Shown here in pieces: positions 1 through 4,650 of a stretch of DNA of 5,324 nucleotides. The translations under genes and the position numbers were made by a program. The stretch's first letter is position 1. Each line of letters begins with the position of its first letter. The notes beneath the pieces are model-generated. The model was not told where the DNA came from. It saw only the letters and a list, made by a program, of their open reading frames with translations, and made no database searches. Source of the stretch: Vulcanimicrobiia bacterium (GTDB lineage Bacteria; Vulcanimicrobiota; Vulcanimicrobiia; Vulcanimicrobiales; Vulcanimicrobiaceae); NCBI GenBank assembly GCA_025451135.1, contig JANWKW010000064.1, forward strand, positions 1 to 5,324, written 5' to 3'.

Positions 1-504
1 GAGCAGCATCGCGACCACGATCAGCGCGGCGTCGAGCAGCGCCTGCCAGAGCGTCTGATGGAAGTGGAGCGTGCCGAGCCCCGGCGGGTAACCCTCGGCG
101 CCCATCATGACCCAGAAGATCGCGTTGCGCGCGAGGGTCGCGAGCGCCGCCGTCGCGGCCGCGAGCGGTAGCGAATCCGCGAAGAAGTTGCCGGAGACCA
201 GACCGACGGTCGCGGCCACCACCGTCGTCGAGACCGTCCACGACCCGCCGGTCCCGGTCGCCAGCAGATCCTCGCACAGGCCGGCGGCCAGGCCGAAGAT
301 CGCGGCGCGTCGCGCGTCGACGCGGATGCCGTACCAGACGACCGCCACCAGGATCGCGCTCGGCACCGCCTCGCGGAACGTCAGCAGGTGGGCCACCGTC
401 ATCTGGAAGACCAGCGCGACCAGCAGGATCAGCCCGGCGTGCCACCAGGCCGGCCCGACGTACCGGGTCTCGGGAGCGACGCTACTTCGCGACGACGACA
501 ACAC
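1..504 (-). CDS. mreD: Rod shape-determining protein MreD (3' end outside window)
   Basis: Membrane protein of the elongation machinery (elongasome) that works with MreC, and usually MreB, RodA and PBP2, to direct lateral cell-wall synthesis. 168 codons are open to the window edge with no stop; MreD proteins are usually about 160 to 175 residues, so little should be missing. The product is very hydrophobic, with likely membrane segments near residues 22-44, 48-60, 66-84, 91-106, 113-135 and 152-168. The stretch IFGLAAGLCEDLLATGTGG (69-87) matches the MreD pattern of a Gly-rich helix followed by Asp-Leu. The identification rests on this pattern, length and position directly after mreC. There is no ATG at a sensible place; I chose GTG at 504-502 because GGAG lies 9 bases upstream. 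The adjacent TTG at 501-499 is an alternative. The start lies inside mreC, giving a 23-base overlap that suggests translational coupling. Confidence 0.85.
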   Translation of the reverse strand, partial: MLSSSRSSVAPETRYVGPAWWHAGLILLVALVFQMTVAHLLTFREAVPSAILVAVVWYGIRVDARRAAIFGLAAGLCEDLLATGTGGSWTVSTTVVAATVGLVSGNFFADSLPLAAATAALATLARNAIFWVMMGAEGYPPGLGTLHFHQTLWQALLDAALIVVAMLL

Positions 505-1285
505 GATCGATCGCTCCGAGATTGACCGCGGGTTTGAGGATGGCGGTCTGGTAGAGGGCCGCGTCGCCGCGTTCGATCGCACCGACCGTGCCGATCACGG
601 CGCCGGAGTGGAACGAGCGCGCTTCGCCGGTCACGATCACGTCGCCGACCTTGAGCGGCGCGTCCTGCGAGACGTATTCCATGCGCACGCTCGTCAGATT
701 GCCGCGCGCGATCCCCCACCAGCGCCCGCGCCGCACGACCGCCGGCAGGCGCGAGGTGTAGTCGGTGATCAGCAGCACGTGGCTGGTCAGCGGCGCGACG
801 TCGGCCACGATGCCGACCACGCCGCCGGCCGCGAGCACGCCGTCGTCCTTCTTGACGCCGGCTTGGGAGCCGCGGTCGATCGTGATGGAGCGGGATTCGT
901 TCTCGGGCGGGAACCCGATCGCGCGGGCGGCGATCGCGTTCGGATAGGTGGCGATCGCGGGCTGGAGGGCCGCGTCCTGCTTGTAAGCCTCGATCAGCTC
1001 GCGCAGCCGCGCGTTCTCCGCCGCCAGGTCGGCGTTGCGCGCGGTCAGGTCGCGATTGGCGCCGCTGAGGTGCGGAAGGTCGAGCAGGGTGGCGGCCGCG
1101 CCGCCGACGCCGCCCGAGACGGCGCTCGAGGTGTTCTGCATGGTCGCGAGGATGCTCGAACCGACGGCGGTGAGCGGACTGGTGGTGCCGTTGCGCGCGG
1201 CGGTGATCTGGAGCAGCGCGATGAGCGCGGCCACGATAATCACCCCGATTACCGCGAAGAGTTTGTGCTCGTCACGATACGTCAC
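482..1285 (-). CDS. mreC: Rod shape-determining protein MreC
   Basis: Single-pass membrane scaffold of the elongasome; its extracytoplasmic part binds PBP2 and activates lateral peptidoglycan synthesis. The product is 267 residues, typical for the family. A short cytoplasmic tail (1-8) is followed by one membrane helix (about 9-28), a Gly/Ala/Ser-rich linker, a coiled-coil segment (about 71-103, with NADLAAENARLRELIEAYKQ) and the beta-rich MreC domain (about 108-267). Family motifs include the RSITIDRGSQAGVKKDDGV stretch (132-150), GGVVGIV (154-160) and GDVIVTGEA (214-222). The start is GTG at 1285-1283; its GTGA shares four bases with the maf TGA stop, so coupled re-initiation is likely. The stop is TAG at 484-482, inside mreD. 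The order maf-mreC-mreD is a classical bacterial arrangement; mreB is not in this window. Confidence 0.95.
   Translation of the reverse strand: MTYRDEHKLFAVIGVIIVAALIALLQITAARNGTTSPLTAVGSSILATMQNTSSAVSGGVGGAAATLLDLPHLSGANRDLTARNADLAAENARLRELIEAYKQDAALQPAIATYPNAIAARAIGFPPENESRSITIDRGSQAGVKKDDGVLAAGGVVGIVADVAPLTSHVLLITDYTSRLPAVVRRGRWWGIARGNLTSVRMEYVSQDAPLKVGDVIVTGEARSFHSGAVIGTVGAIERGDAALYQTAILKPAVNLGAIDRVVVVAK
514..517 (-). promoter_or_regulatory. Probable ribosome-binding site for mreD
   Basis: On the minus strand GGAG lies inside the end of mreC, 9 bases before the GTG chosen as the mreD start. It is the main reason to prefer GTG at 504 over TTG at 501. The motif is short and lies in coding sequence, so chance occurrence is possible. 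Confidence 0.4.
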
Positions 1286-1884
1286 TTCGCGGCGCGGTTC
1301 GCCGTCGGAGGGACGAAACCCAACCTGCGGAGCGCTCGGACAAATCCGCCCAGCGGGAAGCCCATGACCGTGTAGAAGTCGCCGTCGATCCCGGCCACCA
1401 GCGCCGCGGCGCGGCCTTGGATCCCGTAGGCGCCGGCCTTGTCCATCGGTTCGCCGGTCGCGACGTACGCCGCGATCTCGTCGGGGCGCAGGTCGTGGAA
1501 TCTGACGCGGGTCGTCTCGGCGGCTTCGAGCGGCGCCTCGATCCCGGGCAGCGCGACCGCGTAGGCGGTATGCACCAGATGTTCGCGACCGGAGAGCGAT
1601 TCGAGCATGCGCGCCGCCTCGGCCGCATCGCGCGGTTTTCCGAGCGCCTCGCCGTCGAGATCGACGACGGTATCGGCGGCGACCGTGGCCGCGCCGTCGA
1701 CGCGCGCGACGCTCGCGAGCTTTTCGCGCGCGTGCGAGACGGCGAGTTCGCGCGGCGAGAGATGCGGCATCGGCGGCTCGTGGTAGCCGCTCGGCGCGAC
1801 GGTCACGTCGAATCCGAGCGATCGCAGCAGCTCCAACCGCCGCGGCGACCCGCTCGCGAGCACGATGCGGTCGAGGACGATCAC
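1282..1884 (-). CDS. maf: Maf-family nucleoside triphosphate pyrophosphatase (YhdE type)
   Basis: Cytoplasmic house-cleaning enzyme that hydrolyses nucleoside triphosphates to the monophosphate and pyrophosphate. Family members act on dTTP, UTP and modified pyrimidine nucleotides, and Maf has been linked to septum control and competence. The product is 200 residues, the normal length. Visible motifs in order are the N-terminal LASGSPRR (9-16), AADTVV with the likely catalytic Asp71 (69-74), LGKP (81-84), HLVHTAYAV (102-110) and GEPMDKAGAYGIQG (144-157). The last motif is typical of the YhdE (dTTPase/UTPase) branch rather than the YceF (m7GTP) branch; the substrate is therefore inferred from motif type. 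The start is GTG at 1884-1882, overlapping the upstream lipoprotein stop as GTGA; it puts the first beta strand directly at the N-terminus as in other Maf proteins. The stop likewise overlaps the mreC start. Confidence 0.95.
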   Translation of the reverse strand: MIVLDRIVLASGSPRRLELLRSLGFDVTVAPSGYHEPPMPHLSPRELAVSHAREKLASVARVDGAATVAADTVVDLDGEALGKPRDAAEAARMLESLSGREHLVHTAYAVALPGIEAPLEAAETTRVRFHDLRPDEIAAYVATGEPMDKAGAYGIQGRAAALVAGIDGDFYTVMGFPLGGFVRALRRLGFVPPTANRAAK

Positions 1885-2291
1885 TGGTAGGTCTTGCCGC
1901 CGACCGTGACCCAGCCGCCGGGGTGGCGGCCGCGCGGATCGCGATGCGTCCAGTGGATCACGCCGCCGGACGCGTAGTATTCGTATTCGCCGCGCATCGC
2001 GACGTCGTCGCGCGGCCGCACCGGCACGACGCCGGTGAAATCCGTGTTGGCCTCGACCCGGACGGTCACGCCGCACGGCTTCAGGCGCACCAGGAATCCG
2101 GTGTGCGGGCTCTGCACGCCGGGCTGCGTCCCGAGCACGCGGGTCACCGTGCCTTCGGCCTCCACTTCGACGTGCGAGCGCTGCTGCGCGTACGCGTCGC
2201 AGACCGCCGCATTGTCGATCGGTCCGGCGGGGCCGCATCCGGCGAACGCGAGCAGCGCGAGCGCTGCCAGACTACGCTTGCGGATTGCCAT
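1881..2291 (-). CDS. DUF3465-type small lipoprotein of unknown function
   Basis: Encodes 136 residues. The N-terminus is a lipoprotein signal: basic MAIRKR, hydrophobic core about 7-17, then FAGC with the lipidated Cys at 19 (Phe at -3 is less usual). The mature part resembles DUF3465, from memory of the family: HTGFLVRL (63-70), a central strand region, GEYEYY (101-106), and the strongly conserved GGVIHWTHRDPRGRHPGGW (109-127), ending in GGKTYQ. The domain looks like a small beta fold; no enzymatic function is known to me. An in-frame ATG 12 codons upstream (2327) exists, but the inner ATG gives a normal short signal peptide and only a 20-base overlap with nadD. The gene is embedded in the operon (GTGA overlap with maf), so it is very likely translated. 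A role at the cell surface follows only from the signal. Confidence 0.85.
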   Translation of the reverse strand: MAIRKRSLAALALLAFAGCGPAGPIDNAAVCDAYAQQRSHVEVEAEGTVTRVLGTQPGVQSPHTGFLVRLKPCGVTVRVEANTDFTGVVPVRPRDDVAMRGEYEYYASGGVIHWTHRDPRGRHPGGWVTVGGKTYQ

Positions 2292-2880
2292 ACAGGTCGT
2301 GCGCCTCGATGTAGCGCCAGACCGCATCGGGCACCAAGTAACGCACGCTGCGGCCCTGCGCGAGCAAGGTGCGGAGGAGGGTGGCGGATTCGGGAAGCTC
2401 GGGCAGGTTGAGCGTGCTGATCTTCTCGCGCAGGTTCGTCGGCACGGCGGCGATCACGCGCTGCAGCGCGTCGGCGCGGACGCCCGCCCGCGGCGCGATC
2501 ACGAACCGTTCGAGAAGCTCGAGCACGTCGTCGAACCGCCGCCACTCGTTGTTGACGACCGAATCGGCGCCGATCAGGAACGTCAGCGTCGCGTCCGGAT
2601 ACTTGGCGCGGATGCGCGGCAGCAGGTCGGCGGTGAAGCCGCTCGCGTCCGGCGCGAGATCGCTCTCGTCCAGCGCGAAGCCGGGATTCTCGGCGATCGC
2701 GCCGAGGATCATCGCGCACCGGTGGGCCGGGCTCGCCTGCGCCTGGCTGCGATAGTGCTGGTTGTTGGTCGGCACGAACAGCACGCGGTCGAGCCCTTCG
2801 AGCAGCCGCGCCGACTCCGCGACGAACAGATGCGCGTTATGGATCGGATCGAAGGTGCCGCCGAAGACCCCGATCCTCAC
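2272..2880 (-). CDS. nadD: Nicotinate-nucleotide adenylyltransferase NadD
   Basis: Cytoplasmic enzyme transferring AMP from ATP to nicotinate mononucleotide, giving deamido-NAD and pyrophosphate, the shared penultimate step of NAD synthesis. The product is 202 residues, normal for the family. The nucleotidyltransferase signature GGTFDPIHNAH is at 7-17, FLIGADSV at 101-108, and the C-terminal YLVPDAVWRYI at 181-191. Two elements deviate: the usual PPHK loop reads NNQHYR (39-44), and the ISSTxIR ATP-binding motif reads ESATLLR (164-170), keeping Ser165, Thr167 and Arg170. The start is GTG at 2880-2878, directly giving RIGVFGG and overlapping the obgE TGA stop as GTGA. The reading frame is open far upstream of this, but that part is only the alternative frame of obgE. 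obgE-nadD adjacency is common; rsfS, a frequent third partner, is not found downstream. Confidence 0.93.
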   Translation of the reverse strand: MRIGVFGGTFDPIHNAHLFVAESARLLEGLDRVLFVPTNNQHYRSQAQASPAHRCAMILGAIAENPGFALDESDLAPDASGFTADLLPRIRAKYPDATLTFLIGADSVVNNEWRRFDDVLELLERFVIAPRAGVRADALQRVIAAVPTNLREKISTLNLPELPESATLLRTLLAQGRSVRYLVPDAVWRYIEAHDLYGNPQA

Positions 2881-4142
2881 GAGTACGAGAACTCGAAGTC
2901 GGAGATGCGGACGGAGTCGCCCTCTTGCGCGCCCATCTCGCGGAGCTTCTTCTCCACGCCGAGCTTGTTGAGGATCCGTTCGAAGCGCGCCAAGCCTTCG
3001 TCGGAATCGAAGTCGGTCATCGCCGCGAGCCGCTCGACGCGCGCGCCGCGGATCACGAACGTCCCGTCCTCGTCGCGTTCGATCGTGAACGCGTTCTTGG
3101 GCGCGAGCGCGATGTGCGCGGGCGGCTGATCGGCCAACGCCGGCAGGGGCGTCTCGGCGATCGCCTTGGCCATCGCGTAGACCAGCTCGCTCACGCCTTC
3201 GCCGGTGGCGGCGCTGATGCCGCGGATCTCGGGGAATTGCGCGCGCAGATCTTCCAGCCGCTCGCGCGCGTCGGGCAGGTCGAGTTTGCTGACCACGAGC
3301 ATGGTCGGCTTCTGCGGGAGCTTCGGATTCCACGCGCCCAGCTCGGCCTCGATGACGGTCTTGTCGTGCAGGATCTCGTCGAGCGACTTGGCTCCGTCGA
3401 GCATGTGCACGAGCACGCGCGTCCGTTCGACGTGGCGCAGGAACTGATCGCCCAGGCCGGCGCCTTCGTGCGCGCCTTCGATCAGGCCGGGGACGTCGAC
3501 CGCGACGAACGACTCTTCGTCCGAGACGCGGACCACGCCCAGCTGCGGTTCGATGGTGGTGAACGGATAGTCGGCGATCTTCGGGCGGGCCGCCGAGATG
3601 ACCGAGAGCAGGGTCGACTTCCCGGCGTTCGGTACGCCGACGATGCCCGCGTCGGCCAGCAAGCGCAGTTCCAGCCGGAGGCCGCAGGTCTCGGCCGGTT
3701 CGCCCTTCTCGGCGAAGTGCGGCGCCTGGCGCTTGGGGGTGGCGAAATGCTGGTTGCCCAATCCGCCGCGGCCGCCCTTGGCGACCAGGACGCGAGCGCC
3801 CGGCTCGGCCAGATCGGCCAGGAACGCCTCGGTCTGGCCCTCGGCGGTGCGGTAGACCAGGGTCCCGACCGGGACCGGGACGATCAGGTCCTTGCCGCTC
3901 GGGCCGGACTTGCGGGCGCCGCCGCCGGCCTTGCCGGCCTCGGCCGCGAAGTGGCGCTTGAAGCGGAACTCGACCAGGGTCGAGAGCGCGGTGGTGGCCT
4001 CGACGTAGACCGAGCCGCCCGCTCCGCCGTCGCCGCCGGCCGGGCCGCCCATGTCGACGTATTTCTCGCGGCGCCACGCGACGATGCCGTCGCCGCCGTT
4101 GCCGGCCGCGACCGTGATCGAGACCTCGTCGATGAACTTCAT
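2877..4142 (-). CDS. obgE: GTPase ObgE/CgtA, ribosome assembly
   Basis: Essential GTPase that binds the 50S subunit during late assembly and links ribosome maturation to growth and the stringent response. The product is 421 residues with three parts. The glycine-rich Obg domain is about 1-158 (GNGGDGIVAWRREKYV, GGPAGGDGGAGGSV, GGRGGLGN). The GTPase domain has the P-loop GVPNAGKS (169-176), switch I DYPFTTIEPQLGVV (191-204), Walker B DVPGLIEGAHEGAGLGDQF (216-234), G4 as SKLD (285-288; the textbook form is NKxD) and G5 SAATGEG (310-316). The C-terminal OCT domain is about 351-421. The start is ATG at 4142; GAAGG lies 11 bases upstream, a slightly long spacing. It is preceded by a terminator-like hairpin and no visible promoter of its own, so it probably depends on read-through from rpmA. 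Its stop overlaps the nadD start. Confidence 0.98.
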   Translation of the reverse strand: MKFIDEVSITVAAGNGGDGIVAWRREKYVDMGGPAGGDGGAGGSVYVEATTALSTLVEFRFKRHFAAEAGKAGGGARKSGPSGKDLIVPVPVGTLVYRTAEGQTEAFLADLAEPGARVLVAKGGRGGLGNQHFATPKRQAPHFAEKGEPAETCGLRLELRLLADAGIVGVPNAGKSTLLSVISAARPKIADYPFTTIEPQLGVVRVSDEESFVAVDVPGLIEGAHEGAGLGDQFLRHVERTRVLVHMLDGAKSLDEILHDKTVIEAELGAWNPKLPQKPTMLVVSKLDLPDARERLEDLRAQFPEIRGISAATGEGVSELVYAMAKAIAETPLPALADQPPAHIALAPKNAFTIERDEDGTFVIRGARVERLAAMTDFDSDEGLARFERILNKLGVEKKLREMGAQEGDSVRISDFEFSYS

Positions 4143-4162
4143 GCCGATGGGGGCCTTCGCCG

Positions 4163-4192
4163 AAATAGAAACGGGGGCCTGACGGCCCCCGT
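4163..4192 (-). terminator. Intrinsic terminator / attenuator between rpmA and obgE
   Basis: On the minus strand the arms ACGGGGGCC and GGCCCCCGT form a perfect 9-base-pair, GC-rich stem (4192-4184 with 4179-4171) around a four-base loop, GTCA. It is followed at once by the T-rich run TTCTATTT (4170-4163). This is the layout of a rho-independent terminator pointing away from rpmA, starting 22 bases after its stop. The T-tract is interrupted by C and A, so termination may be partial. This would fit high L27 output with lower expression of obgE and the genes behind it. On the plus strand the hairpin is followed by an A-rich, not T-rich, run. Confidence 0.75.
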
Positions 4193-4214
4193 AAACCTGT
4201 GGTCCCGCGGTTGC

Positions 4215-4493
4215 CTAGGCGACGGCGCGGACGTTGATTTGCTGCTTGTTGCGGCGGGTCGTGAACTCCACCGTGCCTTCGATCAGCGCGAAGAGCGTGT
4301 GGTCCTTACCCATGCCGACGTTCTCGCCGGGGTAGAACTTGGTCCCGCGCTGGCGGATAAGGATGTTGCCCGCGATGACGCGTTCGCCGCCGAAGCGCTT
4401 GACGCCGAGGCGCTGAGCGTTCGAGTCGCGACCGTTGCGGGTGGAGCCGGCGCCCTTTTTGGACGCGAAGAGTTGAAGATCAAACCGGAACAT
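4215..4493 (-). CDS. rpmA: 50S ribosomal protein L27 with Prp-type N-terminal extension
   Basis: Large-subunit protein whose N-terminal tail reaches the peptidyl transferase centre. The product is 92 residues. After the extension come the signature KKGAGSTRNGRDSNAQRLGVK (within residues 12-33), GNILIRQRGTKFYPGENVGMG (within 42-62) and a conserved C-terminal part. The N-terminus MFRFDLQLFA|SKKG matches, residue for residue in spacing, the extension in Firmicutes L27 that is removed by the cysteine protease Prp between Ala10 and Ser11. Such an L27 would need cleavage before it works. The start ATG at 4493 is certain from this motif. No Shine-Dalgarno sequence precedes it, while a strong promoter ends 9 bases upstream, so a leaderless transcript is inferred. 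rplU and prp, the usual upstream partners, are not in the roughly 830 bases available upstream; the next gene there is a divergent glycosyltransferase. Confidence 0.98.
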   Translation of the reverse strand: MFRFDLQLFASKKGAGSTRNGRDSNAQRLGVKRFGGERVIAGNILIRQRGTKFYPGENVGMGKDHTLFALIEGTVEFTTRRNKQQINVRAVA

Positions 4494-4502
4494 AGCCCGG
4501 GG

Positions 4503-4531
4503 AGTATATCAGGGCCCGCCCCGCGCGTCAA
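4503..4531 (-). promoter_or_regulatory. Sigma70-type promoter of the rpmA operon
   Basis: Read on the minus strand, the -35 element TTGACG (4531-4526, 5 of 6 consensus bases) is followed by exactly 17 bases and the -10 element TATACT (4508-4503, 5 of 6). TGA directly before the -10 makes an extended -10 (TGn). Only 9 bases separate the -10 from the rpmA ATG, so a start site at the usual distance falls 3 bases before the ATG or at its A. This is the only convincing promoter in the 157-base divergent intergenic region (4494-4650). For the plus-strand gene I find only a weak -10-like TATAGG at 4570-4575 without a -35. Confidence 0.75.
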
Positions 4532-4633
4532 ACGACTTTTCGTGGGTATACGCGTGGTTAAGCTCCCGTTATAGGTCCCAAGGGTTCAAGGAATGACCCG
4601 GGCCTCGTCCAGAACGCGCATCTACGGCAGCGC

Positions 4634-4640
4634 GAAAGGA
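4634..4640 (+). promoter_or_regulatory. Probable ribosome-binding site of the glycosyltransferase
   Basis: GAAAGGA lies 10 bases upstream of the TTG at 4651. It supports that TTG as the start, since the frame contains no ATG or GTG between its upstream stop (TGA at 4594) and the first core strand of the protein. The spacing is slightly long. Confidence 0.5.
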
Positions 4641-4650
4641 TTGCCTACTC

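Noticed and set aside
107..1375. A 422-codon plus-strand open frame opposite mreD, mreC and the end of maf
   Set aside because: It runs across three well-supported minus-strand genes and its composition is Arg/Ala/Asp-rich without any family motif.
1885..2238. Minus-strand extension of the maf frame into the lipoprotein gene
   Set aside because: The Arg/Ala-rich translation has no motif and lies in the alternative frame of the DUF3465 gene. Maf proteins begin just before LASGSPRR.
3925..3945. Short repeat of GCCGGCCT within obgE
   Set aside because: It encodes the Gly/Ala/Lys-rich segment of the Obg domain and is explained by coding constraint and GC-rich codon choice.
2881..4077. Long minus-strand extension of the nadD frame into obgE
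   Set aside because: This part is the alternative frame of obgE (Arg/Gly-rich, no motifs); the true protein starts at the GTG at 2880 with RIGVFGGTFDP.
2925..4574. A 549-codon open frame on the plus strand opposite obgE and rpmA
   Set aside because: It is the antisense shadow of two certain genes in GC-rich DNA. Its translation is Arg/Gly/Ala/Asp-rich, low in complexity, and shows no recognisable motif.
4546..4575. Possible plus-strand promoter using TATACG or TATAGG
   Set aside because: The -10-like hexamers have no credible -35 at 16-18 bases, so a promoter for the glycosyltransferase cannot be supported.
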